Source of the DNA: Azospirillum fermentarium
Lineage (GTDB): Bacteria > Pseudomonadota > Alphaproteobacteria > Azospirillales > Azospirillaceae
Assembly: GCF_025961205.1 (NCBI RefSeq)
Contig: NZ_JAOQNH010000001.1
Location: 2,318,001-2,382,000, forward strand
Direction: 5' to 3'
Length of the DNA stretch: 64,000 nt
A program made the position numbers and the translations under genes. Position 1 is the first letter of the stretch. Every line of letters starts with the position of its first letter. Below the pieces are notes generated by a model. That model saw nothing but the letters and a program-made list of their open reading frames with translations. It made no database searches and had not been told where the DNA came from. Shown piece after piece: positions 1 through 7,370 of this stretch.

Positions 1-181
1 ATCGCTGGTGCCGGCGGAATCGGTGGCGGTGACCTTCGGGCTGTTCATCCTGGCCTATGGTGTGCTGCTGGCGGCGTTCCTGGCCTTTTTCCTGCGCATG
101 GTCGCACGGGGGCCGGGGGATGCCGACGATCCGCCCCATTTCCAGAACAAGGCCAAGGCCGCGGTGGTGGAGGAGGGCTGA
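1..181 (+). CDS. cydA: Cytochrome bd ubiquinol oxidase subunit I, C-terminal end (partial)
   Basis: Only the last 59 codons are present, read from base 2 to the TGA at 179-181. The residues form one hydrophobic helix (FGLFILAYGVLLAAFLAFF) followed by a short charged cytoplasmic tail, as at the end of CydA/CioA. The main argument for identity is context: the stop lies five bases before the start of cydB, the usual cydAB order. Subunit I carries haems b558, b595 and d and the quinol site of this inner-membrane terminal oxidase, but none of those residues lie in this fragment. The cyanide-insensitive (CioA) type cannot be told from the classical type here. Confidence 0.8.
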   Translation, partial: SLVPAESVAVTFGLFILAYGVLLAAFLAFFLRMVARGPGDADDPPHFQNKAKAAVVEEG

Positions 182-186
182 CGATC

Positions 187-1206
187 ATGGATCTGGACCT
201 GCCCCTGATCTGGAGCGCCATCATCGCGCTCGGCGTCTTCATGTACGTGCTGCTGGACGGGTTCGACCTGGGGGTGGGGATCCTTTTTCCCTTCACCCGC
301 GATGCGGGCGAGCGCGACGTGATGATGAACACCGTCGCCCCCGTGTGGGATGGCAACGAGACGTGGCTGATCCTGGGCGGGGCCTCGTTGCTGGGGGCGT
401 TTCCGCTGGCCTATTCCACCCTGTTGCCGGCGCTGTACCTGCCGGTGATGGTCATGCTGTTCGGGCTGGTGTTCCGCGGGGTGGCGTTCGAGTTCCGCTT
501 CAAGACCGCGGGCCGGCACCTGTGGTGGGACCGTGCGTTCTTCACCGGCTCGCTGGTGGCGTCCTTCGCGCAAGGGGCGCTGCTGGGCGCCTTCATCCAG
601 GGTGTTGCGGTGGAACGGGTGGCGGACGGCGGCTACCGCTACACCGGCGGGGCGTTCGACTGGCTGACGCCGTTCAGCGTGATGACCGGGGTGGGGCTGG
701 TGTGCGGCTATGCCCTGCTGGGTGCCACATGGCTGGTCTGGCGGACCGACGGGGCGCTGCAGCAGCGCGCCCTGTCCGCGGCGCGGGGGCTGACGCTGGC
801 GGTCCTGGCCTTTGTGGCGGTGGTCAGCCTGTGGACTCCGTGGGCCAACCCTCCCATCGCCCAGCGGTGGTTCGCGTGGCCCAATCTGGTGCTGCTGGCG
901 CCGATCCCGCTGGCGGCACTGGCCGCGGCGCTGGTGCTGCTGCGCGCCCTGGCCCGCGGGTGGGAGCGGATGCCGTTCCTGATGACGATGGCGCTGTTCC
1001 TGCTGTCCTATGCCGGGCTGGCGGTCAGCCTGTGGCCGTTCGCCGTGCCGCGGGTGATGACCATCTGGGACGCGGCCTCGCCGCCGGAATCGCAGATGTT
1101 CCTGCTGGCCGGGGTTGCGGTGCTTCTGCCGGTTATTCTCGCCTATACCTTCTATTCCTACCGCGTGTTCCGCGGGAAGGTCAGGGCCGGCGCCGGATAC
1201 CACTGA
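187..1206 (+). CDS. cydB: Cytochrome bd ubiquinol oxidase subunit II
   Basis: This 339-residue polytopic inner-membrane protein is subunit II of the bd-type quinol oxidase, which reduces O2 to water with quinol electrons and is typical of low-oxygen respiration. The N-terminal helix ends in the family motif LLDGFDLGVG (about residues 22-31), and GNETWLILGG follows near residue 56, both conserved in CydB. Length is closer to the short CioB form (about 335) than to E. coli CydB (379), so a CIO-type enzyme is possible. The ATG lies five bases after the cydA stop, indicating translational coupling. No CydX-like small ORF follows before the intergenic region. Confidence 0.95.
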   Translation: MDLDLPLIWSAIIALGVFMYVLLDGFDLGVGILFPFTRDAGERDVMMNTVAPVWDGNETWLILGGASLLGAFPLAYSTLLPALYLPVMVMLFGLVFRGVAFEFRFKTAGRHLWWDRAFFTGSLVASFAQGALLGAFIQGVAVERVADGGYRYTGGAFDWLTPFSVMTGVGLVCGYALLGATWLVWRTDGALQQRALSAARGLTLAVLAFVAVVSLWTPWANPPIAQRWFAWPNLVLLAPIPLAALAAALVLLRALARGWERMPFLMTMALFLLSYAGLAVSLWPFAVPRVMTIWDAASPPESQMFLLAGVAVLLPVILAYTFYSYRVFRGKVRAGAGYH

Positions 1207-1392
1207 AGGGTGAGGCGGGGGAAGGGGGCCGTGCGGCTGGACGGCGAAAGCCTGCGGCTGTGTGAAGTTAATGTTGCAGATGCATTCTTATAACGACACT
1301 ATCGAACAATGCGTTGGTAAAACTTTTCTTTTGGCAAACAACCTCCGGCCCGGACCGCCCCCCTCGCGGCCGGGGCCGCCAGGGAGATTCTT

Positions 1393-2418
1393 ATGCCCGA
1401 GCGGATCGTCGCCCTGTCCCACGCCGTGTCCGACCTTGCCACCCGCAAGATGGACGAGATCCAGGCGGTCACCAACACCACCAAGATCCTGGCCCTCAAC
1501 GCCCTGATCGAAGCCATGCGGGCGGGGGAGGCGGGGCGCGGCTTCGCCGTCGTGGCGCAGGAGGTGAAGGCGATTTCCGAGCGGATCACCGGCATCGGCA
1601 ACGAGCTGCGCATGCAGATGGCCCACCAGACCGGAGAGTTGGACACGCTGGGCCGCCGTCTGGTGGCGCAACTGCGCGGCAACCGGCTGGCCGATCTGGC
1701 GCTGAACATGATCGATATCATCGACCGGAACCTGTACGAGCGGTCATGCGACGTGCGCTGGTGGGCCACCGACAGCGCCATGGTGGATTGCGCCGCCGAC
1801 CCGACGCCGGAGCGCAGCGCCTACGCCGCCAAGCGGCTGGGGGTGATCCTCAACGCCTACACCGTCTATCTCGACCTGTGGGTGGTGGACCGGCGGGGGG
1901 TGGTGCTGGCCAACGGGCGGCCCGACCGCTACCGCCGCGCCGTGGGATCGTCGGTGGCGGGGGAGGCGTGGTTCCGCGATGCGCTCAACACCCGGACCGG
2001 CGACGATTTCGCCGTGGCCGACATCGCGGTCAACGACCTGCTGGATCACCGGACGGTCGCCACCTACGCCACCGCCATCCGGGCCGGCGGTGACGCCAAC
2101 GGGGCGGTGACGGGGGTGCTGGGCATCTTCTTCGACTGGCAGACCCAATCGGACACCGTGGTCAAGAGCGTGCGCCTGACCGAGGACGAGCGGGCCGGCA
2201 CCCGCTGTCTGCTGGTGGACCGCCGCCACCGGGTGATTGCCGCCTCCGACGGGCGCGGGGTGCTGAGCGAGACCTTTCCCCTGAAGACCGACGGGCAATC
2301 CCAGGGGTGCTACACCGACGACAAGGGCGGGGTGGTCGGCTTCGCGCTCACCCCCGGTTACGAGACCTACAAGGGGCTGGGCTGGTACGGGGTCATCACC
2401 CAGGAAGCCACGCGCTGA
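1393..2418 (+). CDS. Soluble chemotaxis-type receptor: MCP signalling tip followed by a Cache-like sensor domain
   Basis: The 341-residue protein starts with the highly conserved hairpin tip of methyl-accepting chemotaxis proteins (about residues 20-60, containing [20 protein letters not shown] and then VVAQEVK), the part that contacts CheA and CheW. Residues from about 110 to the end resemble a Cache sensor fold, with [20 protein letters not shown] and a second half ending in GWYGVITQ. No transmembrane helix is visible, so it should be cytoplasmic. The order is the reverse of a normal receptor, where the sensor precedes the hairpin, and the hairpin arms are very short. The ATG has a good ribosome site (AGGGAG at 1381-1386). 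It appears monocistronic. The ligand is unknown. Confidence 0.75.
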   Translation: MPERIVALSHAVSDLATRKMDEIQAVTNTTKILALNALIEAMRAGEAGRGFAVVAQEVKAISERITGIGNELRMQMAHQTGELDTLGRRLVAQLRGNRLADLALNMIDIIDRNLYERSCDVRWWATDSAMVDCAADPTPERSAYAAKRLGVILNAYTVYLDLWVVDRRGVVLANGRPDRYRRAVGSSVAGEAWFRDALNTRTGDDFAVADIAVNDLLDHRTVATYATAIRAGGDANGAVTGVLGIFFDWQTQSDTVVKSVRLTEDERAGTRCLLVDRRHRVIAASDGRGVLSETFPLKTDGQSQGCYTDDKGGVVGFALTPGYETYKGLGWYGVITQEATR

Positions 2419-2497
2419 CCCGAGCCGGCTTCACGGGGCGGGGAAGGGGGGTGTAGGCTCGCGCCAGCCCTTTTCCCTTGAAAGGTTCGCCCCGGAC

Positions 2498-3835
2498 ATG
2501 AGCCGTCTTCCCACCCTGGCCTCTCTGGCCGACGCGCTGGCCAGCGGCCAGACCACCAGCACCGCCCTGGTTACCCAGGCGCTCGACCGTATCGCCGACC
2601 CGGCGGGGGAGGGTGCCCGCGCCTTCACCCGCGTGGACCGTGACGCCGCCCTGGCCGCGGCGGCGGCCAGCGATGCCTTGCGCGCTCATGGAGTGGTGCC
2701 GTCGCCGCTGGCGGGGATTCCGGTGTCGGTCAAGGATCTGTTCGACATCCGGGGCCAGACCACCGCCGCCGGTTCCCGCCTGCTGCGCGATGCCCCGCCG
2801 GCCACGGCGGACGCGGCGGTGGTGGCGCGGCTGCGCGCGGCGGGCGCGGTGATCGTGGGCCGCACCGCCATGACCGAATTCGCCTTTTCCGGCCTGGGCC
2901 TCAACCCTCATACCGGCACGCCGGGCAACCCGTTCGGCCGGGACCGGATTCCCGGCGGCTCGTCGTCGGGGGCGGCGGTGTCGGTGGCCGACGGCATGGC
3001 CGCGGCGGCGGTGGGCAGCGACACCGGCGGGTCGGTGCGCATCCCCGCCGCCTTCTGCGGGCTGGCCGGGTTCAAGCCGACGCAGGCGCGGGTGCCGCGC
3101 GACGGCGCCTTCCCCCTGTCGTGGACGCTCGACACCGTGGGGCCGCTGGGCCGTTCCGTCGCCTGCTGCGCGCTGATGGATGCGGTGATGGCGGGAGAGG
3201 CCCCGGAGGTGCCGGAGCCTGCCCCCGTTGCCGGCCTGCGGCTGGCGGTGCCGCGCTGCCACGCGCTGGATGGGCTGGACGCCACCGTGGCCGCCGCCTT
3301 CGCCCGCGCGCTGGACCGGCTGTCCGCCGCCGGGGCGCGGGTCGTCGAGATCGACGGAGCGGTGTTCGACCGCATCCCCCAAGCCAACGCCCGCATCAAC
3401 TTTTCCACGGCGGAAGCCTATGCCCTGCACCGCCCGTGGCTCGCCACCCGCAGCGGGGAGTATGACCCGCGCGTGCGGGCGCGGTTGGAACGGGCGCTGC
3501 TGGCCACCGCCCCCGATTACGTGGACCTGATGCGCGCCCGGCAGGCGCTGATGGCGCAGGCCGATGCCCTGACCCGCGCTTACGACGCGGTGGTGCTGCC
3601 GTCGGTGGCGGTGGTGGCCCCGCGGTTCGACGAACTGACCGATGACGCCGACTACGCGCGCATCAATTTGTTGGTTCTACGGAATACCAGTCTGTTTAAC
3701 TTTCTCGACCGTCCGGCGGTGTCGGTGCCGGTGGCCAGCGATGATCTGCCGGTAGGGTTGATGCTGGCCGGCGCCATGGGGGGCGACCACGCCCTGCTGT
3801 CGCTCGCCCAGGGCATCGAAGCCGTCGTTTGCTAA
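2498..3835 (+). CDS. Amidase (amidase signature family)
   Basis: The 445-residue protein belongs to the amidase signature family, which hydrolyses amide bonds with a Ser-cisSer-Lys triad. The triad is readable: K79 in SVKDLFD, cis-Ser S155 in GGSSSG and nucleophile S179 in GSDTGGSVRIP. The 24-residue spacing of the two serines equals that of FAAH. The protein is shorter than GatA, lacks the gatCB context and sits alone, so it is more likely a catabolic amidase (allophanate/indoleacetamide/AtzF-like side of the family) than the tRNA amidotransferase subunit. The substrate cannot be told. The gene ends two bases before the terminator of a small RNA on the other strand. Confidence 0.88.
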   Translation: MSRLPTLASLADALASGQTTSTALVTQALDRIADPAGEGARAFTRVDRDAALAAAAASDALRAHGVVPSPLAGIPVSVKDLFDIRGQTTAAGSRLLRDAPPATADAAVVARLRAAGAVIVGRTAMTEFAFSGLGLNPHTGTPGNPFGRDRIPGGSSSGAAVSVADGMAAAAVGSDTGGSVRIPAAFCGLAGFKPTQARVPRDGAFPLSWTLDTVGPLGRSVACCALMDAVMAGEAPEVPEPAPVAGLRLAVPRCHALDGLDATVAAAFARALDRLSAAGARVVEIDGAVFDRIPQANARINFSTAEAYALHRPWLATRSGEYDPRVRARLERALLATAPDYVDLMRARQALMAQADALTRAYDAVVLPSVAVVAPRFDELTDDADYARINLLVLRNTSLFNFLDRPAVSVPVASDDLPVGLMLAGAMGGDHALLSLAQGIEAVVC

Positions 3836-3836
3836 C

Positions 3837-3869
3837 AAAAAGAAAGGAGGCTTCGCGATCGAAGCCTCC
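3837..3869 (-). terminator. Intrinsic terminator of small RNA copy 1
   Basis: Perfect inverted repeat with arms 3846-3855 and 3860-3869 (GGAGGCTTCG / CGAAGCCTCC) around the loop CGAT. On the minus strand it is followed by TTTCTTTTTG. There is no T-run on the plus side, so it is oriented for the minus-strand RNA, although the stem may also help end the amidase transcript. Confidence 0.85.
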
Positions 3870-3898
3870 AAGAGCAAAAACAGGGAGGGTTAGAGACA
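3837..3898 (-). ncRNA. Predicted FNR-dependent small RNA, copy 1
   Basis: Read on the minus strand, a perfect FNR/FixK box (3933-3946) is followed by a -10 hexamer TAAGAA (3905-3910) and a predicted start near 3898, which places the box centre at -41.5. The short transcript would carry a single-stranded CTCTAACCCTCCCTGT motif, complementary to Shine-Dalgarno sequences, then a 10-bp GC-rich hairpin and a U-rich tail. Predicted length is about 62 nt. A second unit with the same layout lies 246 bp away. Position, spacing and conserved parts are seen in the sequence. Function as a base-pairing riboregulator is inferred, by analogy with the FNR-controlled FnrS of enterobacteria. No sequence relationship with FnrS is claimed. 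Confidence 0.7.
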
Positions 3899-3932
3899 GG
3901 ATCTTTCTTATGCCGTTCCACCAGGGCGTTCG

Positions 3933-3946
3933 TTGATCCATATCAA
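3933..3946 (-). promoter_or_regulatory. FNR/FixK-type box upstream of small RNA copy 1
   Basis: TTGATCCATATCAA is an exact match to the TTGAT-N4-ATCAA consensus for FNR/Anr/FixK regulators. Its centre (3939.5) is 41.5 bp upstream of the predicted start at 3898, the class II activation position, with a -10 element at 3905-3910. No protein-coding gene starts nearby on either strand, so its target should be the small RNA. Confidence 0.8.
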
Positions 3947-4082
3947 GCCAAAAGGCCGAAGCTCCCCGTTTTTCGTATGGCGGCTGTGACGAAATTGGGG
4001 ATGTTTAAAATATCGACCAGTAATGGCCCCGCTGGACCAATGGTCTGACCAGTCTCCCGCCCCCTCAAGGGCAACGCGACAT

Positions 4083-4115
4083 AAAAAAACCGGAGGTTCC
4101 GATCGGAACCTCCGG
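4083..4115 (-). terminator. Intrinsic terminator of small RNA copy 2
   Basis: Perfect inverted repeat, arms 4090-4100 and 4105-4115 (CCGGAGGTTCC / GGAACCTCCGG) with loop GATC, followed on the minus strand by seven consecutive T (4083-4089). This is a textbook Rho-independent terminator for minus-strand transcription. Confidence 0.9.
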
Positions 4116-4144
4116 CAAAGGCGATTACAGGGAGGGTTAGAGAT
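4083..4144 (-). ncRNA. Predicted FNR-dependent small RNA, copy 2
   Basis: This is the second, diverged copy of the unit at 3837-3898. On the minus strand an FNR-type box (4179-4192) lies with its centre 41.5 bp upstream of a predicted start near 4144, with -10 hexamer TAGAAC at 4151-4156. The transcript would contain the same CTCTAACCCTCCCTGT motif, a short linker, an 11-bp hairpin and seven U residues, again about 62 nt. The hairpin sequence differs from copy 1, but with compensating changes in both arms, while the single-stranded motif is identical. That pattern is expected of selection on RNA structure plus a conserved seed. It lies downstream of hisI on the same strand but has its own promoter. 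Confidence 0.7.
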
Positions 4145-4178
4145 GCGTTGGTTCTAACCCAAAAGGCCGATGCAGACT

Positions 4179-4192
4179 TTGACATAGATCAA
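4179..4192 (-). promoter_or_regulatory. FNR/FixK-type box upstream of small RNA copy 2
   Basis: Minus-strand reading TTGATCTATGTCAA differs from the TTGAT-N4-ATCAA consensus at one position only. Its distance to the conserved transcript motif (36 bp) is almost the same as in copy 1 (37 bp), so the duplication included the promoter. Confidence 0.72.
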
Positions 4193-4216
4193 TCGATCGC
4201 CGCATTGCAGCAGTGT

Positions 4217-4660
4217 TTATGCTTTTTGCTTGGTATCACCACCGTAAAGGGCGGCGGGGTCCATGGTGACCTCCTGAATGACCTCCAGACCGTCGCCGCG
4301 GACCGCCTGGTAGAAGCACGACCGCCGTCCGGTGTGGCATGCCACGCCCAATTGATCGACCACCACAAGCACGGTATCGCCGTCGCAGTCGATGCGGAAA
4401 TCGGCCAGCCGCTGCACCTGGCCCGAGGTTTCGCCCTTGCGCCACAGCCCCTTGCGCGACCGCGACCAGTAGCAGACCCGCCCGGTGGTCAGGGTTTCCG
4501 CCACCGCGTCGCGGTTCATCCAGGCCATCATCAGCACCTCGCCGGTGTCGGCCTGCTGGGCGATGGCCGGGACCAGCCCGGCGTCGTTGAAGCGGATGGC
4601 GGCCAGGGCCGCACCGATGGCGGCGGGGGTGGCGAAGGGGGTGGCCGTCTCGTTGCTCAT
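4217..4660 (-). CDS. hisI: Phosphoribosyl-AMP cyclohydrolase
   Basis: HisI opens the adenine ring of phosphoribosyl-AMP in the third step of histidine synthesis. The protein has the family's [29 protein letters not shown] and the metal-binding DCDGD and [11 protein letters not shown] segments. It is a stand-alone cyclohydrolase without the HisE pyrophosphohydrolase domain, as usual in alphaproteobacteria. I chose the ATG at 4660 (147 residues) because AAGGA lies a proper distance upstream. A GTG at 4678 overlapping the metC-like stop would add six residues. It is the second gene of a unit with the MetC-like lyase. The pairing has no obvious pathway logic. Confidence 0.93.
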   Translation of the reverse strand: MSNETATPFATPAAIGAALAAIRFNDAGLVPAIAQQADTGEVLMMAWMNRDAVAETLTTGRVCYWSRSRKGLWRKGETSGQVQRLADFRIDCDGDTVLVVVDQLGVACHTGRRSCFYQAVRGDGLEVIQEVTMDPAALYGGDTKQKA

Positions 4661-4674
4661 CGCTTGTTCCTTGG

Positions 4675-5850
4675 TCACAGGGCCGCCGCCAGCCGGGCGA
4701 AGGCGCGTTCAAGATCGCGGATCAGGTCGTCGGGATCCTCCAGCCCGGCGTGCAGGCGGACCAGCGGTCCCGGCTCGTCCCAGCGGGTGGCGGTGCGGAT
4801 GGCGCCGGGGCGCACCGGCAGGATCAGGCTTTCGAACCCGCCCCAGGAATAGCCGATGCCGAACAGTTCGAACCCGTCGAACATGGCGCTCAGCGCCGCC
4901 TTGGGCACCGGGTGCAGCAGGGCGCTGAACAGGCCGCAGGCGCCCGTGAAGTCGCGCTTCCACAGATCATGGCCCGGATGGTCGGGGCGGGCGGGGTGGA
5001 TGACCCGCACCACTTCCGGGCGGCGGGACAGCCAGTCGGCCAGCAGCAGCCCGGATTCCTGGTGCTGCTTCAGCCGCACCCTCATGGTGCGCAGGCCGCG
5101 CAGGCCCAGATACACGTCGTCCGGCCCGGCGCAGGTGCCCAGGCTGACGGCGGCCTTCTTCACCGTGGCATAGACCTCCTCGGTGCAGACCAGAACGCCC
5201 AGCATGGCATCCGAATGGCCGACGATGTATTTGGTGGCGGCGTGCAGCGACACGTCCACCCCGTGGCGCAGCGGCTGGTAGAACAGCGGCGTGGCCCAGG
5301 TGTTGTCCATCACCACCCGTGCGCCCACGGTCTTGGCCGCCGCGGCGATGGCCGGAATGTCCTGCATCTCGAACGTCAGGGAGCCGGGGGATTCCACGAA
5401 CACCAGCGCGGTGTTGGGCCGCAGCAGAGCCGCGATCCCCGCCCCGATGGCGGGGTCGAAATACTCCACCGTCACCCCGTAGCGGGTGAGGGTTTCGTTG
5501 GCGAAGCGGCGGGTGGGGCCGTAGGCGCTGTCGGTGATCAGCACATGGTCGCCGGTCCTGGTGAAGGCCATCAGCGCGGTGGAGATGGCCGCCAGACCCG
5601 ACGCGGCGGTGACCGCGCGGTATCCGCCCTCCAGCTCCGCCACCGCCTCTTCGAAGGCGAAGCTGGTGGGGGTGCCGATCCGGCCGTAGTTCACCGTGTC
5701 GAAGGGCGCCCGGTCGCTGGCCTCCAGCGCTTCCAGGTTGGGATAGATGACGGTGGAGGCGTGGTAGACCGGCGGATTGACGATGCCGTGGTTGGCAAGG
5801 GGGTTGCGCCCGGCATGGGCCAGCACGGTATCGGGTTTGGCGTCCTTCAT
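4675..5850 (-). CDS. metC: Cystathionine beta-lyase (Cys/Met metabolism PLP-dependent enzyme)
   Basis: The 391-residue protein is a gamma-family PLP enzyme that would cleave cystathionine to homocysteine, pyruvate and ammonia for methionine synthesis. Seen motifs are [10 protein letters not shown] near residues 54-63, the phosphate-binding [10 protein letters not shown] (81-90), the cofactor aspartate in [10 protein letters not shown] (D182) and the Schiff-base lysine K207 in [18 protein letters not shown]. The [13 protein letters not shown] context and the length favour the MetC subgroup over MetB, MetZ or sulfhydrylases, but the substrate rests on similarity only. The ribosome site before the ATG is weak. 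No SAM-II riboswitch core was recognised upstream. Confidence 0.85.
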   Translation of the reverse strand: MKDAKPDTVLAHAGRNPLANHGIVNPPVYHASTVIYPNLEALEASDRAPFDTVNYGRIGTPTSFAFEEAVAELEGGYRAVTAASGLAAISTALMAFTRTGDHVLITDSAYGPTRRFANETLTRYGVTVEYFDPAIGAGIAALLRPNTALVFVESPGSLTFEMQDIPAIAAAAKTVGARVVMDNTWATPLFYQPLRHGVDVSLHAATKYIVGHSDAMLGVLVCTEEVYATVKKAAVSLGTCAGPDDVYLGLRGLRTMRVRLKQHQESGLLLADWLSRRPEVVRVIHPARPDHPGHDLWKRDFTGACGLFSALLHPVPKAALSAMFDGFELFGIGYSWGGFESLILPVRPGAIRTATRWDEPGPLVRLHAGLEDPDDLIRDLERAFARLAAAL

Positions 5851-6168
5851 TCCTGAAAAGCCTGCAAATGGAAAGGGAAGGCGTCATTGTGCCCATGCCC
5901 CGCTCCCGCCCGCAAGCCGCGGCCCGGCGGCGGTTCCATGACCTCCCCGCAGCCCGGCCCTGCAAACCCCGCCCGGTGACCGTTGCCACCACGGACAGCT
6001 ACGTGATCTCCACAAGACCCGCCGATTTCGGCAATGGAGAATCGACAAAAGGGCATGGCTTGCTAAACTTGACCCATAAGGCGCGGGACGGACTGTCCGA
6101 ATTCCGGCCAAATCCGGGTTACGCCACTGTCGCGTAATCTAAGATCAAAAAACAGGGTGGAGTTTAAC
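5851..6168. other. Intergenic region between divergent metC-like and aapJ genes
   Basis: These 318 bases should hold the promoters of both divergent units. The aapJ side has a clear ribosome site (GGGTGGAG at 6155-6162) 7 bases before its ATG. The metC side is very GC-rich with no recognisable riboswitch core, terminator or operator. I see no open frame with convincing codon use. Confidence 0.6.
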
Positions 6169-7191
6169 ATGAAAGCGGTCTTTTTCGCGGCAACGGCGGC
6201 CATTGCGCTCAGCGTTGCTTCCGGTGCGGCCCAGGCCGGTCCGACACTGGATGCAATCAAGCAGCGTGGATTCGTCCAATGCGGCGTGAACACCGGCCTC
6301 GCCGGCTTCGGCAATCCCGACAGTGCCGGCAACTGGACGGGCCTGGACGTGGATTATTGCCGCGCCGTGGCGGTGGCCCTGTTCAACGACCCGAACAAGG
6401 TGAAGTTCACCCCGCTGTCGGCCCAGCAGCGCTTCCCGGCCATCCAGTCGGGTGAAGTGGACATGCTGTCCCGCAACACCACCGTCACCCTGACCCGCGA
6501 CACCTCGGTCGGGCTGAACTTCGCCCCCGTCACCTATTACGACGGCCAGGGCTTCATGGTGCCGAAGAAGCTGGGTGTGAAGAGCGCCAAGGAGCTGAGC
6601 GGCGCCACCGTCTGCGTGCAGTCGGGCACCACCACCGAACTGAACCTCGCCGACTATTTCCGCACCAACAACCTTCAGTACAACCCGGTCGTGATCGAAT
6701 CGGTGGACGAGGTGAACGCCGCCTACTTCGCCGGGCGCTGCGACGCGCTGACCACCGACGCCTCCGGTCTGGCCGGCACCCGCGCGGCGGTCGCGCCCAA
6801 CCCCGACGACCACATCATCCTGCCGGAAATCATCTCCAAGGAGCCGCTGGCCCCCGCGGTGCGTCACGGCGACGACCAGTGGTTCGACATCGTGAAGTGG
6901 ACCGTCTACGCCACCATCGCGGCGGAGGAAAAGGGCATCACGTCCAAGAACCTCGACGAATTCCTGGCCAGCAAGGATCCCGAAATCCAGCGCATGCTGG
7001 GTGTTGCCCCCGGCATGGGTGCGGCGCTGGGCCTGGATGACAAGTGGCTCTACAACGTCATCAAGAAGATGGGCAACTACGGCGAAATCTTCGAACGCAA
7101 CGTCGGCGTCAAGACCCCGCTGAAGCTGGAGCGCGGCCTGAACGCGCTGTGGACCAAGGGCGGCATGCAGTACGCCATGCCGTTCCGGTAA
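6169..7191 (+). CDS. aapJ: General L-amino acid ABC transporter, periplasmic binding protein
   Basis: The 340-residue protein has a signal peptide (MKAVFFAATAAIALSVASGA, cleavage after AQA near residue 23) and then the AapJ/BztA pattern: LDAIKQRGFVQCGVN, GLDVDYCRAVAVALF, SRNTTVTLTRD and GTTTELNLADYFR. It captures a broad range of L-amino acids in the periplasm for the AapQMP permease. The start at 6169 is supported by GGGTGGAG 7 bases upstream. An in-frame GTG at 6157 lies inside that ribosome site and is not preferred. It heads the operon, and a strong hairpin follows it, a common way to keep binding-protein mRNA more abundant than the rest. Confidence 0.95.
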   Translation: MKAVFFAATAAIALSVASGAAQAGPTLDAIKQRGFVQCGVNTGLAGFGNPDSAGNWTGLDVDYCRAVAVALFNDPNKVKFTPLSAQQRFPAIQSGEVDMLSRNTTVTLTRDTSVGLNFAPVTYYDGQGFMVPKKLGVKSAKELSGATVCVQSGTTTELNLADYFRTNNLQYNPVVIESVDEVNAAYFAGRCDALTTDASGLAGTRAAVAPNPDDHIILPEIISKEPLAPAVRHGDDQWFDIVKWTVYATIAAEEKGITSKNLDEFLASKDPEIQRMLGVAPGMGAALGLDDKWLYNVIKKMGNYGEIFERNVGVKTPLKLERGLNALWTKGGMQYAMPFR

Positions 7192-7270
7192 GCCGGCAGG
7201 CACGGCCATTCCGCGGGCAGGGGGTGATCCTCTGGCCGCGGCTTGGCCGGGACTTATGTCAAAGGAACAG

Positions 7271-7301
7271 GGCGGCCCGGCCATGCGTGCGCCGGGCCGC
7301 C
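7271..7301 (+). terminator. Intercistronic hairpin between aapJ and aapQ
   Basis: Perfect 11-bp inverted repeat (arms 7271-7281 GGCGGCCCGGC and 7291-7301 GCCGGGCCGCC) with a 9-base loop and no T-run. The likely role is an mRNA 3'-stabilising hairpin or partial terminator that raises aapJ expression over aapQMP. This is inference from position. Confidence 0.6.
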
Positions 7302-7370
7302 CCCCGTGAAAAACGTCGGGCGGCGGACTGGCCCCGCCGCAGACCTGAACGATGGAACGGAGGCCCCCCC

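Noticed and set aside
1207-1392. CydX-like small gene or FNR box after cydB
   Set aside because: No short frame with a membrane helix and ribosome site, and no TTGAT-N4-ATCAA match, is present.
3696-4185. Minus-strand reading frames through the two small RNA units give similar peptides (both contain SLTLPV and GG.DR)
   Set aside because: The similarity follows from the shared RNA motif and hairpins. The start codons lie upstream of the predicted transcription starts, the frames run through the terminators, and no ribosome sites are seen.
5851-6000. Possible SAM riboswitch before the MetC-like gene
   Set aside because: No SAM-II, SAM-I or SAH core could be recognised in the leader.
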